Source: Xenopus tropicalis
Lineage: Eukaryota > Chordata > Amphibia > Anura > Pipidae
Length of the DNA stretch: 64,000 nucleotides
Direction of reading: 5' to 3'
Assembly: GCF_000004195.4 (NCBI RefSeq)
Contig: NC_030681.2
Span: 137,299,506-137,363,505, forward strand
Below are positions 43,936 through 55,640 of this stretch, piece after piece. The notes beneath the pieces are model-generated. The model worked only from the letters and a program-made list of their open reading frames with translations, did not search any database and was not told where the DNA came from. Position 1 is the first letter of the stretch, and every line of letters starts with the position of its first letter. Both the position numbers and the translations under genes were made by a program.

Positions 43936-45030
43936 TATCTCACCCTGCTATACCTGTTACCCCATAGCCCCTTCCCTTTGTGATACTAGCCTCACTGCAT
44001 TTAAAGGCACAGTCTCACCCTATTACACTTGCTATCTTGCAGCCACAATCCCTTCTCAGAAACTATTATCCCCCCACTGCTACTATAGGCACCATCTCTC
44101 CCTACTATACCTGCTATACCACAGCTCCAGTCCCTTCCCAGAGGCTATTATCCCACTGCAACTATAGGCACCATCTCTCCCTACAATACCTGCTCTCCCA
44201 CAGCCACAGTCCCTTCCCAGAGGCTATTATCCCCCCACTGCTACTATAGGCACCATCTCTCCCTACTATACCTGCTATACCACAGCTCCAGTCCCTTCCC
44301 AGAGGCTATTATCCCACTGCTACTATAGGCACCATCTCTCCCTACTATACCTGCTCTCCCACAGCCACAGTCCCTTCCCAGAGGCTATTATCCCCCACTG
44401 CTACTATAGGCACCATCTCTCCCTACTATACCTGCTATCCCACAGCCCCAGTCCCTTCCCAGTGCTATTATCCCCCACCCCCCCCCCCACTGCTACTATA
44501 GGCACCATCTCTCCCTACTATACCTGCTATCCCACAGCCACAGATCCTTCCCAGAGGCTATTATCCCCCCACTGCTACTATAGGCACCATCTCTCCCTAC
44601 TATACCTGCTATCCCACAGCCCCAGTCCCTTCCCAGAGGCTATTATCCCCCCACTGGTACTATAGGCACCATCTCTCCCTACTATACCTGCTTTCCCACA
44701 GCTCCAGTCCCTTCCCAGAGGCTATTATCCCACTGCTACTATAGGCACCATCTCTCCCTACTATACCTGCTATCCCACAGCCCCAGTCCCTTCCCAGAGG
44801 CTATTATCCCCCCACTGCTACTATAGGCACCATCTCTCCCTACTATACCTGCTATCCCACAGCCCCAGTCCCTTCCCAGTGCTATTATCCCCCCACTGCT
44901 ACTATAGGCACCATCTCTCCCTACTATACCTGCTATCCCACAGCCACAGTCCCTTCCCAGAGGCTATTATCCCCCCACTGCTACTATAGGCACCATCTCT
45001 CCCACAGTTCCTTCCCAGAGGCTATCATCC
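43936..45030 (-). repeat. ~82-bp minisatellite, about 13 units (minus orientation)
   Basis: The plus-strand unit is CCACTGCTACTATAGGCACC, ATCTCTCCCTACTATACCTG, CTATCCCACAGCCCCAGTCC, CTTCCCAGAGGCTATTATCC plus C residues. It is the exact reverse complement of the consensus unit at 29055-30868. It includes a third subtype (CACAGCTCCAG) not noticed in the other array. Some units lack 'gagg' after 'cccag'. A 12-C run occurs at about 44473-44488. The left edge (43936-44080) is diverged; the last unit is truncated. Frames reported across it are repeat translations, not proteins. Confidence 0.95.
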
Positions 45031-45481
45031 CCCTACTTGGTGTCAAAAAAGAAAATATATAATACAATATAATGTATTATATCTCCCCTACAATATAATA
45101 CAATAAAGTCTTCTTACCAATATCTGTTTTCCTAAGTTGAAGAAAAATTTAACAAACTGACACATCTATGAAATAATTGTGGTTGATGATACAAAGAATG
45201 ATTGTAAAAAGCTAAGCAGAATGTTGGTTATTATTGCATTATAAGTGTGAGAAGGGAAGTGACCTGTACTTATGGGCCTATTTCAAAGGTCATTCACATA
45301 GTCAGCTGTGGCCTGTTTCTAAGGATTAGCCAAAAGGGGAAGAGAATGACTAACAGTGCAAAATATCATTCCTCTTGCAGAAATTCCCAAGCACAGAGGT
45401 TTCTCTTTCTTTTTCACCGCAATAAACATTTACATCGCTGAAGAGCCTGCAGTCTTTGGCCTGTTTAACCAGAGGGGAATT
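45031..45481. other. unassigned AT-rich stretch
   Basis: It contains 'aatacaatataatgtattat' near the array edge and otherwise unrecognised sequence. Confidence 0.4.
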
Positions 45482-45770
45482 TTAGGGCTCTGGCACACGG
45501 GGAGATTAGTCGCCCACAACAAATCTCCCTGTTCGCAGGCAACTAATCTCCCCGAGTTGCCATCAGTTGCCATCCCACCGGCGAACATGTAAGTCGCCGG
45601 TGGGATGGCACACGCGGCGGCGTGATTTCGGCAAATCGCCGAAAATGCCTTGCGGGGCAACTTCCCGATTTGCCGAAATCGTCTGCACAGCGTGTACCAT
45701 CCCACCGGCGACTTACATGTTCACTGATGGGATGGTAGTTCGGGGACATTAGTCGCCCGTGACAAGGGCT
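45482..45770. mobile_element. GAGATTAGTCGCCC-family MITE, right end truncated
   Basis: It starts after TTA (45482-45484) with GGGCTCTGGCACACGGGGAG. Its core 'gccatcccaccggcgaacat' is followed by complementary 'cgccggtgggatggcacacg', then a central stem around 'ggcaaatcgccgaaaatgcc'. The right end stops at 'gtcgcccgtgacaagggct' without the terminal repeat. Overlapping frames on both strands (45430-45752) arise from the palindrome. Confidence 0.8.
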
Positions 45771-45775
45771 AGCAG

Positions 45776-45912
45776 TACAAAGATGGGATCTGTTATCCAG
45801 AAATCTATCTTACACAAAGCTCCAGGAATGCCATATTCCAAATTGTTCTATTTAAGCACAAAATTCTTATTTTTTCTCTGTAACTTTAAAGCAGTACTTG
45901 GCATTGCGATGG
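45776..45912 (+). mobile_element. TACAGGTATGGG-family MITE fragment
   Basis: 'gatgggatctgttatccaga' and 'ttctctgtaactttaaagca' follow the left half of the family in order but are strongly diverged. The right half is missing. Confidence 0.4.
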
Positions 45913-46849
45913 TGCTGGATATCAACTGAGGTTTTTCATGGTTTTATAGCCTTTAGGGTATAGCACACATAGAACATAGACCTACCTCCTGGAAGGACGA
46001 CAATTTCTTCACCCAATCACCCACTCTGGGGGTAGAACTAGTCCAAGATAATATAGGGTTTTTTTAAAATGCATTTTACTGGGCTGTTAAATTCACTGGA
46101 CAGCTGGACAACATGCTGGGGAAACTGCAGAAATGTGTCAAAACCACATATATTTGCCACATAATGAAGGAAAGGGTTTTATTTTAGCTGTAGTTCTCCT
46201 TCAAGATAATGGAAAATAACCCAGCATCTGGTTGGGAGTAAGCCACGATCTGACAAAGATAAAGCCTTAAAGGTCACAACAACACAGCCTACCCAATGAT
46301 TTCCAAGGTTGCAACACTATGTCTGTTTTGGACGATGCCCCATGTCAGAGGCAGACTGTTTTGTAATTACAGATAATTAGAGGTAGAAAGGCAATTATAT
46401 GTTATGGAAGAATTTAAAATCCCTTGTTGGTCAGGGTTTGTACAATTACAAATTAGTGATGAAAATGGAACATAGACTGGATAACAATAGGCTGCAGAAT
46501 GAAGGCGGGTAGTGTGTATCTGTTGCCTGCACTATATTTCCACAGCCGATTTTTCCCATAGTAACACACAGAGGAGTGATGGGGCCCCCTCTAGACTCGC
46601 TCCGACACTAATATGGGAAGCATAGAGCGGGAGAGAGGGGGCAGCATTGGGGCTACTGCCTCAGGATTTGAATCTATTGAAAATGAAAACTTTTTATCTT
46701 CTTATTGTTGCGTATAACTATAAAGTTTATTGTGTCAAATTCTATATGAGGGGGTCACATGCATGAATCCATTATTATTACTCAGCACCCTATTTGCCTT
46801 GAGTTGCATATTTATTTAAAGTTAGGGCTGCTCTTGCAAACAACATACC
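45913..46849. other. unassigned stretch
   Basis: About 940 bp with no repeat ends or coding signal recognised. Confidence 0.35.
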
Positions 46850-47172
46850 ATGTAAGCCAGGGATCCCCAACCTTTCTTACTTGTGAGCCACAGTCAAATA
46901 TAAAAAGACTTGGAGAGCAACACAAGCACCATAAAAGTTCATGGAGGAGCCAAATAAGGGCTGTGATTGGCTATTAGGTAGCCTCTATGCACACTATCAG
47001 CTTACAGGGGGCTTTATTTGGTAGGAAATCTGTTTTTATTCAACCAAAACTTGCCCCCAAGTCAGGAATTCAAAAATAACTCCCTGGTTTGGGGGCACTG
47101 AGAGCAACATCCAAGGGGTTGGGGAGCAACATGTTGCCCCTGAGCCACTGGTTGGGGATCACTGATGTAAGC
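46850..47172. mobile_element. hAT-type MITE (CAGGGGTCCCC family), perfect target duplication
   Basis: The element 46858-47164 runs from CAGGGATCCCCAACC to 'ggttggggatcactg'. It is flanked by ATGTAAGC on both sides (46850-46857, 47165-47172). It is collinear with the copy at 37183 and non-coding. Confidence 0.9.
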
Positions 47173-47274
47173 CAATCTCTCGATCTAAAAATCAGTGTAC
47201 AAAGCCTTTGAATAATAATGCTTTCCCCTGTCCCTCCCATGTATGGAACATATGGAGCATCCCAAAAACAGGCC

Positions 47275-47625
47275 TTAAGGTGGCCACACACGTGGCAACT
47301 TGCGATCTTTCGTGCGACCATCTGTCGCACGAAAGATCGTACAATCAGCCACAAACCGTTCAGGGCTGAAACGGCAGATCAGGAGGTAGAAACAATAGGA
47401 TTTCTACCTCCTTCTGCCAATTCAGCCCTGACGGCAGATTTTGGTCAGGCGCCTTCTTTGGCGCCTGATCAAAATCTTTTAACTGGCCCGATCGGCGAGT
47501 CGACCGATATCAGTAGCCTCCTGCGATATCGGTCGACTCGCCGACTTGCCATACACGCACTGAATATCGTACAAAACAAGGTTTCGTTTCGTACGATATT
47601 ATCGGTGCGTGTATGGCCAGCTTTA
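47275..47625. mobile_element. GGCCATACAC-family MITE built from a chain of hairpins
   Basis: The element 47278-47622 has ends AGGTGGCCACACAC and 'gtgtatggccagct', with TTA on both flanks (47275-47277, 47623-47625). Inside are five successive hairpins: a 16-bp stem (47303-47339, arm CGATCTTTCGTGCGAC); a two-part stem (47361-47430) whose inner 12-bp arms AGGAGGTAGAAA enclose the loop CAATAGGA; a stem around 'ggcgcc' (47437-47476); a perfect 19-bp stem (47493-47543, arm CGGCGAGTCGACCGATATC); and one around 'atcgtac' (47573-47600). The 154-codon frame across it is a by-product of palindromes. Confidence 0.85.
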
Positions 47626-47697
47626 GGATTATTAGGAGCATTATACCCCCTGGACAAAGAATATATAATAACTAATATCTAAATAGCCATTTGATTA

Positions 47698-48134
47698 TTA
47701 AAGGGGTGGTTCACCTTTGCGTTAACTTTTTGTAAGATATAGATTTACAATTTGGCCTTCATTTTTTATTTGAGTTTTTTTTTTAATTTCACTTTTTGTT
47801 CAGCAATTATCCAGTTTGGAATTTTAGCAGTTACCTGGTTGCTAGGGTTTAAATTACCTTAGCAACTAGGGAGTGGTTTGAATAAGAAACTGATATATGA
47901 ATAGAAAAATTAGTATTAAAAAGTAACAATAAAAATTGTAGCTTTGCAGAGCAATAGTTTTTCCTCTGCCAGGGTCAGTGACCCCCAATCGGAATTTGGA
48001 AAGAGTCAGAAGAAGAAGAAACATAATTAAAAAGCTATAAAGAAATAAATAATGAAGACTAGTTGAAAAGTTGCTTAGAACTGGCCATTCTATAACATGC
48101 AAAAAGTTAACTTAAAGGTGAACCACCCTCTTAA
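47698..48134 (+). mobile_element. TTAA-flanked MITE (AGGGGTGGTTCACC ends)
   Basis: The element 47702-48130 has TTAA on each side (47698-47701, 48131-48134) and ends AGGGGTGGTTCACCTT versus reversed right GAGGGTGGTTCACCTT. Landmarks are 'acctggttgctagggt' and the palindrome 'gggtcagtgaccccc'. Relatives are at 58634-59343 (interrupted) and 56436-56733 (partial). It is non-coding. Confidence 0.9.
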
Positions 48135-49829
48135 GATTATCTTTGGGGTATTTTTATTTTAGAAGCAGCCTCTGCAATTCCATTGTAGTGTCACCCAGAG
48201 AGATATCATTGGGTCCATGTGTTTATGGCCATTCCTTCATTGTAACCTCTTGCTTCTGTTTTTCTCTGGTAGGGCAATGGTTCCCACGCTCTTTGCTGGG
48301 TTTTGCGGCTTATTATACTAAAGTCGCTGCACATTTTGCCTCACACTTCCCTATTATATGATTTTAGAACAAACCAGTTCTAATTCATTTTAAAATAGCA
48401 AAGCCCAAATTATTGCCAATGTCTTTGCCAATGTCAGTGTTTACCATGTTATAGTATAGCAGATTCTCCCATGTGGGGAAAATGGCTTCAGTTGTGTCGG
48501 TAGGTTCTTTGTGGAATGGGCTTGAGGTAAACAGTACCATCACGGGTTTCTGGAACTCACAGGATCCCATGAACAGGCAAAATAAAATAACCGTAGACCT
48601 TTATTTAGACACCAGTTGGACACATAATAGCCTTACATGTTTCATGACCTAGCAATTACTTATACACAATGCAATGTTCATACAGTATACAGTATACCCA
48701 TATTACCTCTATGGGCATGGTTCAAACAATTAACCCATAGAGCAGTTAACCAATAAGACAAAGGGGGAGGGACACCAATAAAAAGGATATAAAAGTACAA
48801 AATTTCAGAAACCAGTAAATATAATATAAATATAAAAAGGAAGGCATCAGTTAGCATAAGATTTATAGTATCAGGTACAAATCATACAAGTACAAATAGC
48901 AAATTATTCATTGTAACAAAAGACAAAATCAGAGTTAAGACCAAAACATCCAGTCTGTAAAGTAAAGATCCACTTAACCTCCATTTTACTTAATAGGGAG
49001 CAAAGACTGCCACTCATCATCCCAGCACTGCCCTCTCAATCCCTTGATTTAGTATTCCCATCACTGCATTCAATAAAGCGTCAGGGACATGTCTTCAAAA
49101 GTCAAGATGGACTTATCAGAACAGAACATTTTAGAGGGGGAGGAGCCGAGAGCCCAAAGCACAATCTGTGTCAGGGCCTAGTGGCTTACACTTTGGAGTT
49201 GGGACCAAGAAGGAAGCTGGGGTACAGACTAGGTAGGATATAATCCGGTTTGTGGTAATTAAGGGGTTAAGAGAGTTTGTGGCCATTTCCAGGCAAAAGA
49301 TCAGGGCAGGCAGCTGTCAATCATATTCAGGAGTCAATCAGGAAGGTCAGGAGGCAGAAATCAGTAAATCAGGAATATAGCGCACACAGGAACACGCAGG
49401 AGTTGAACCTATAATCGGGCATTGAACCCGGGTACTGAGTGTCCTTTTATTTTGAATTTGGAGCCAAAGTGTGAATTGCTGACACACAATATCGTTTCCC
49501 GGCTCCAACACCAGGAAACCACACAGCACCTGTGGGCACCGCCATCTTGGATGATGCACTTCTGGGAAGACGTGTGCCCAGTGAACCTGTCTAACAGGAT
49601 CTTCTCTGATTCTGAATTATCAGTACAGATAATGTATATTTATGTATATCTTTATTTGATTTATATCTCTAATGATGTTCCACTCCCTGAATATAGGGCA
49701 GCCACAGCATATCTTTAACTTTCAAGATGTGTGTTCCCAGTGAGTTTTGGAATCTCTACAAAGTCCCAGTGATGATATGGGGGAATGAAGTGGAAATACC
49801 CATAAAAGAGAATACACATTTTAAGACTA
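48135..49829. other. unassigned stretch, possibly retroelement-derived in part
   Basis: About 1.7 kb. From about 48585 the sequence ('cctttatttagacaccagtt', 'tacatgtttcatgacctagc') has the flavour of a retrotransposon 3' region. 49160-49560 is GC-richer ('gaacccgggtactgagtg', 'gcaccgccatcttggatgat'). No protein domain was recognised before 49830, so the assignment stays open. Confidence 0.3.
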
Positions 49830-50143
49830 GATCCACCTAGTATTCCACCCACCTGAGAAACTTTACTATCAACTTATTTCAGAATCAAGTAAAAAAAGAA
49901 CTAGTGATATTGTATGAGAATATTTTGCGGTATAATTATAAAGATAATTTATCTCCACTGGAAAGAAAATGCTTGCTGGGTTGAACTCTGACCCCTCTGT
50001 AGTTACCGTAATGCAGACAAAGGTAGACGTATTGCGATTAGGAACAAGAGTGATTATATTGCAGGGGATAATAGACAACTTTCTGACATTAATACCTATG
50101 AGGTCCTACCTATTTCTTTAAGAACCTATTATTACAGTTGTTA
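49830..50143 (+). mobile_element. Penelope-like reverse transcriptase relic
   Basis: Three successive frames on the plus strand give a collinear reverse transcriptase signature. The first has NLSPLERKCL (from 49946); the second GLNSDPSVVTV (from about 49981); the third ADKGRRIAIRNKSDYIAGDN (from 50013) followed by RQLSDINTYEVLP. The order 'NLS..E..L', '..D..VV', 'ADKG', 'DY', 'RQLSD..Y' matches what I know of Penelope-like reverse transcriptases, where ADKG is characteristic. Two frameshifts and the loss of everything downstream of about 50143 make it a dead fragment. Confidence 0.55.
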
Positions 50144-50195
50144 GAACAAAATGGTCCCCAAAACTGATCCCAAACTGCTGATTTTATGTAGGTTG

Positions 50196-50412
50196 AACGG
50201 AATCCAGGATTCGGCTTGGGATTCGACCAAGATTCTGCTTTTTTCAGCAGGTTTCAGATTTGGCCGACTCCACACTCCCAGCCGAACCGAAGCCAAATCC
50301 TTAAAATCACATGACTTCTTATCACATAAACACAGAAGCTCTGTTTTGTATTCGCCCAAATCTTTAATGAAGGATTCATGGTTGGCCGAATTCGAAAATA
50401 GGGGATTCAGCA
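50196..50412. mobile_element. ATTCGGCC-type repeat
   Basis: 'ccaggattcggcttgggatt', 'gcttttttcagcaggtttca', 'gactccacactcccagccga' and 'cacatgacttcttatcacat' are ordered landmarks of a dispersed frog MITE. A short relative is at 20143. Frames on both strands here (90 and 112 codons) are incidental. Confidence 0.5.
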
Positions 50413-50480
50413 AGAATGTAAATCACCGGTGGGATGGTATATGCATCGCTTTGGTCGCCCAAAGTTGCCTCGTTCAGCTC
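50413..50480. mobile_element. GAGATTAGTCGCCC-family fragment
   Basis: 'aatgtaaatcaccggtggga', 'tggtatatgcatcgc' and 'gcccaaagttgcctcg' match the central part of this family. The ends are missing. Confidence 0.5.
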
Positions 50481-51898
50481 AAGAAATAACAAAACCATAG
50501 ATTTTTCACAGGTGAAAATGTTTATGTTTAGCACAGCTCCTATTCGTCACACTCGTGTTGAACAAGGGGTGTACTGTTCCTTTAAATCCAGTTAAGACTG
50601 CTAAGAAGAGCTTACAATCTATTTAACTTGTCTACTTTCAGAAGGGAAGGAAACATCCTTATAACACATTTTATTTCTGAATAATAACCACTTCCCAAAT
50701 ATAACCAAGTGGTTAAGCAAAGGTATGAAATACTAATGAGTCTTCCCCTTATCTGCCTGCAAGCTGTCTGCAAGTCTTACCAACTTCTCCATTCCTTGTT
50801 CAAGCAACACAAATTGTTCAGCTATTCCAGGAAGCAATTCTAATGACGTATTTGGTGGAAAATCCACTTTTATTTTGCCAGAAATATTTTGGTTGTTTCT
50901 TGTAAAGTAGCCAGGCAGTCCTGGAAGCAATTGATTAGGGCAGTGCAGTGTAGCTTCTCAATTCAAAGGGTAGATTATGTACTGTGACAACCTTTAGCTG
51001 ACTCAGGTCCATAAAATTCACCATATCTGACCCATAAGTCTCAAGTTGGACAGTCCTTGGTTGGTATGGGATGTGCTGCTATCACCAAGGTTAACTCCAA
51101 ACATAAATAAACTTCACAAAGGAAAAGATGCTTTAGATCTGTATGTGACCTTGGCCTGACTAAGGATAAAATTCTCAGTTCCCTTTTTCTCATTCTCCTA
51201 TTGGGCATTAATGATTTTAACACAGACAGATGATATCACATTTTTCTCGCTCGAATATTAAGAATGGAATGTAAGGGTCTGTATATATCAGGGTGCTATT
51301 CTGGATCAAGTGACCCACAAGCAGCTACACCATGACCAAGCTTGCTTATTGTTGGAACATGAAGCTGGTAAAGTGAACGAGGTCTAGAATGCGAAGAACC
51401 AAGGCAAAAAAAGCAGTGATCAGGTCCAAGTAAGATCTTAGCAGGAAAGGGCAATCTTGATTACCAAGCACTGATCAGGGTAGTGCAGAGTGCAGGAACA
51501 GCATCAAGATGCACAAGGCATCATTAAACACAAGCATTTAATAGGCATCTGAAAAAACACAAGAACAAGCAGAGGGCAGTCTGTCTATTGGTTGCACTGG
51601 AAAGTTCTATATGAGGTTTTCACTGGATTGTAAAGATCCCTCCTGGTCATTTGGATTGGGCAGTAGATCTCTGCGGATGCTTCTCTTCCTTAAATGTTAA
51701 CAAAACAGACAATTTTATAGATTCAAGATAGCAAAACTGACTCTTCCCCATGTAGAAACTCTGTGATGTTGAGTTGACCTCCCTGGCCTACTGGACTCCC
51801 AAAAAATTAGTTTGTGTTTCAGTCATTTCTTGCCAGTCCAGCTGTTTTATTTCCTATGTGTTACTGTGAGTCATGCCACACATTTATTGACCATATTT
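50481..51898. other. unassigned stretch
   Basis: About 1.4 kb. Minus-strand frames at 50733-50930 and 51041-51223 have no recognised domain. No repeat landmarks were recognised. Confidence 0.35.
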
Positions 51899-51990
51899 TA
51901 GGGCTGTGGCACACAGGGAGATTAGTCGCCTGTGGGATGGCATACACAGCGCCGCGATTTCCCCGAAATCGTGAAAGTTTCCTCTCTAAG
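51899..51990. mobile_element. GAGATTAGTCGCCC-family fragment, left end
   Basis: TTAGGGCTGTGGCACACAGG followed by 'gagattagtcgcctgtggga' and 'tggcatacacagcgccgcga'. The element then breaks off at 'gtttcctctctaaggc'. Confidence 0.65.
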
Positions 51991-52635
51991 GCTTCCCCTT
52001 ACTTGTGCTTACCTTCAGGGTAGAATAAAAATGAACTGCTGGATCGTTTGATCAATATGTATAAAGCCCACTGAATAATGTTGCTGGACTGTCTGAAACA
52101 TTGCAATGCAGGAAACGTTGGCCTGTGTGTGTTGTGACAAGTCTGAATTCACGTGATGCGATGAGATACCAAGATATTTTATGATGTGCAAATGGTTTCC
52201 TGATGATAAAGGAAATACTTGATGGAGAAGCAGATTGTATTTGTTGAGTATTGCTTTTACATGCAGGCGAATGCTTTCTAAAATAAACACTAGTTTCCCT
52301 ACACAAATGCGCACATTTTCAGTTACTCATTGTTATAGAATTGGTACCCTGCGCTGCACTAGAACCCACAGCCAACAAGTTGCCAAACCCAACGGGTTAC
52401 TTACATTAAGAGCCAAAAAGTGCCATTGTGATTAGGAGTAGGTGTAGTTGAACAAGATACGTCCCATCTGTTCGCACCTGTTCCAACAAAGATATTTCAG
52501 AGGGAGTTTCTGTAGGAATAGTGTGTGATATTGTATGATATTTGCTAGTGCAATTCCATGTGCAATGGTTTTTGTACTGGTGCTGGACAAACATATCACT
52601 TATAGGGATTAGTAGCATTTTGCCATTCTCCCTTG
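51991..52635. other. unassigned stretch
   Basis: Two overlapping minus-strand frames (52015-52314 and 52052-52306, 99 and 84 codons) were inspected. 'aacgtttcctgcattgcaat' on the minus strand could be part of a retroelement 3' region, but no domain supports this. Confidence 0.3.
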
Positions 52636-53331
52636 CAGTAATACAGTGATCCCCAACCAGTGGCTCGAGAGCAACATGTTGCTCCCCAACCCCTTCGATG
52701 TTGCTCTCAGTGGACTCAAAGCAGGTCTTTATTCTTGAATTTCTAACTTGGAGGCAAGTGATCCGTTCCAGTAAAGGGCATCCATCTTGGGCTCTCAGCT
52801 AATACTTCTGCACATCTCTATGTTGGGCTATACTGTTCCTAAAGGTCACAACTGTCATTTACCACTTTGACATTCCATATCTTCTGCTTGTGAGTATATG
52901 ACAACCCTGCATAACATCTGTGTCTTGGACAATAAATCTGTATTATAGTTTACCATGAGAATCCTCTGGCGTCCATTTATACTATCTGCACCACACAACC
53001 TCAGCTAGTTGTAGTTCAACTACACCCTCGCTCCATAGTAAATCTCCCACTTAGCGGAGGCCCATGCCTAAGTATTAAGGGTCACATGTAACACATGCTC
53101 TACACTACGCTACTAGCCAGGATTTGCCTTATCTAAGTCAAAATAGTGTTACAGGTACTACCAAACAGAATCTACTGTAGTCTGCCAATCCACATAGGGG
53201 CTACAAAATAACCAATTACAGCCTTTTTTGGTCACCCCCAGGAACTTTTTTAATGCTTGTGTTGATCCCCAACTTTTTTATATTTAAATGTTGCTCATGG
53301 GTTAAAAAGGTTGGGGACCCCTGCAGTAATA
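52636..53331 (-). mobile_element. hAT-type MITE split by unidentified insert, perfect target duplication
   Basis: The element runs 52644-53323, from CAGTGATCCCCAACC to 'ggttggggacccctg'. It has CAGTAATA on both sides (52636-52643, 53324-53331). The left part to about 52760 and right part from about 53152 are the reverse complement of the copy at 37183. Between them lie about 390 bp absent from the other copies. The intact target duplication shows that the outer pieces belong to one insertion event. Confidence 0.9.
52761..53151. other. unidentified insert within a hAT-type MITE
   Basis: About 390 bp not found in sister copies at 37183 and 46858. It contains 'gctagttgtagttcaactac' (about 52999), a motif of hAT-like remnants. 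No clear terminal repeats or target duplication were seen, and about 20 bp of host sequence seem to be missing at the junction. Confidence 0.5.
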
Positions 53332-55640
53332 AATCACTGGGATGACTCTATAAACTCTTCAAGTTTCCATGTGCCTTATTATCCTTAAGGTACCCATACA
53401 CACACATATTATCTTACTAAACAAGGTTTTATTCGGTGTGTGTATGGTGGGTTGATAAGGCGACACAGGGGTAGAATTCCTATGAGTGATCTTTCCTGTA
53501 AACAATGGTCACAATGTTAGACCAGTACCAGCATTGTCATCAGTAAACAGCAGTGGTCAAAAATCCCTCTTGTCTGCCACTGATATCTGCCTGATGACAG
53601 TGACATTCAAGACATTCATTATGGTATTAGCCATAATGAATGTCCATTTTGTGCAACATACAGTAGGCGGTGCTGCACTTTCTCCCAGCTCGTGGGATCT
53701 TTTTGTTACCTGCTAATCATTTGATGTGAACCTATTTACTGTCCTTCCAGAAATAAATAAAAAGCACCCAACTCAGATGACTCAGTGACAGTAATTCAGT
53801 GGGTCCCAACTTGATCCCTACACCTCCCCTCCATTTAGGTGCAAAAATTTTAGGTTTCATTTAAGATCTCTGCCTGTTGAAGAAATGCTATAGGCACCTG
53901 AGCTCAGTTTTGGAAAATAGAGATCTGTGGCTTCCCTGAAGAATATAGCCTATATTCATGAGTGGCTGAGACATATAGGCAACCCCCACCCTTCTGCCCC
54001 TACCCTTCCCCTAACTTTCCATGGGGGCCTGTCCTCTGACACTGCACTCTACACCTTGTGTTTCTCTCCCACACTAGGTACAGAGTGCAGTTCTTGTTAT
54101 ATAATCAATAAGGGGGCTCCCTTAGTGCTCTAGCACTTGAGTCTGGGAAAATATAAATGACCCCTTTCTGCTTCAGGCCTTACTGGCCAATGACCTAAGG
54201 CTGGGGCAGACAGGGGTGGAATAGTGATGTTTTGGGGGGCTAGCTGGGCCAGGAAAGGACTGCCGTGCATCACAGAAGGATAAGTTGGGGGAGCAGAAGG
54301 AGAGCAAAAGAGATGTCATGGGCGAAACAACTAGTAATTATACATTTTCCAGCAAGTACATTGCCAGTAAATTTTGTAATACAGGGCCTGGGCTGGTATG
54401 TAATCGGCTGGGTGGCAACCCTAAAGGCGGTGTGCACATTTAATGTTTTTATACTTTGGCCCTGACCTGCATGTAGATAAACTGCTGAATTCATGAGAGA
54501 CATGGGGAGGCATGCAGGTGTCCTTTAACTGTCCCCTAGGGAGCCCCGCTTGGCACAGGTTGCAACAGAACCCTAAATGTATCTGCCCTATTGTAGATGG
54601 TAAAGACGGGGCTGCCTTGTGCCCGCTGGGGCTGTGGGCTTTACATAAACAGAAGTGCTCTTTGAATGAGCCATAAGGGGGGCTGTTTTGTATTTATGTC
54701 CCTGTAGTTACTCAGTAGCATGAGAGTCACACACAGTGATATTAGGTTTAGCCCACATGAATCCCAGGGGCAGAAAGGTGAGTGCAGAAGCAAGTGGGGA
54801 GAATGAGCAGCCGGTTAATAAGAAATCCATCTCTCATGTGAAGGTTTATGTATTAACTGATGTCTCAGCTACAGAAGGTCCGTTTGGAACAGAGCTAAAC
54901 TTTCACACGTCAAAACACGAAGTCTGCTTTTTCCCTAAAAAGGGGACTTTAACATGAATTGTGAGAGGAAGCAGGTGCTAACGTCTCAGTCGCTGCTAAA
55001 GCTCTCAGAGCAGAAATAGGATAAAGGTGCACCCCCTCGGCTCAGCCGTTGCCTGAAAGGTTCCAAAATCTGCTTTAGATGTTGGTATTTAGATGCCGGT
55101 ACCAGTTGCATTAGGGCACAAAAAATTTTCCTCCTATCTTGCTATATAGAGCCCTGTGGTTATAAAGCACCAAGGGCAATATATACATTGGAACTCTGCA
55201 CCTATGCACACGTCAATATGAATATTCTGTGTGGTTCTGTGGTTCTGTGTGCCGTTATAGCTACATTGCCATGGCCCAACCCAAAATAAAAACCATAAAA
55301 GCGATTTCATTGTAAATATTCCTCTGTACTAACTGACTTCTTGGTGTTATTTCAGGTCACTTTAGTGGAAGACGGCAGCAGAAACACCGCCCCAGCAGAG
55401 ACAGCTAAGCAGTTAAAGTGAAACCAACAGGTGCTTTATTTACTCATAAGAATGTGGGAAGGGAGACGTCTTCACCCTGCCCAACTCCTGTAATATAGGA
55501 GTTAAATCATTGATCCTGCAATCATTGATTAATGTTATTGTTAATTAAGAGCAGTCATTCTGTAACTAGCTTTGTGCACAAAGTTACACTCAGGCATTGA
55601 ACACCACGGTTTCAAACAGCAAGAGTTCCGGGTCAGTAAG
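53332..55640. other. unassigned, largely single-copy stretch
   Basis: About 2.3 kb. 53387-53450 ('taaggtacccatacacacac', 'ggtgtgtgtatggtggg') is a short GGCCATACAC-type fragment. 54730-55430 is complex, repeat-free sequence. No coding exon was recognised. Confidence 0.35.

Noticed and set aside
43871..44665. Three plus-strand frames with repeating SPYYTCY-like peptides
   Set aside because: They are translations of the 82-bp array. The unit length is not a multiple of three, so the frames shift and stop, and they do not represent a repeat protein.
47218..47682. 154-codon plus-strand frame
   Set aside because: It runs across a complete palindromic MITE with target duplications. Palindromes of low stop content explain frames on both strands.
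50141..50489. Frames of 90 and 112 codons on opposite strands
   Set aside because: They coincide with an ATTCGGCC-type repeat and a MITE fragment and have no recognised domain.
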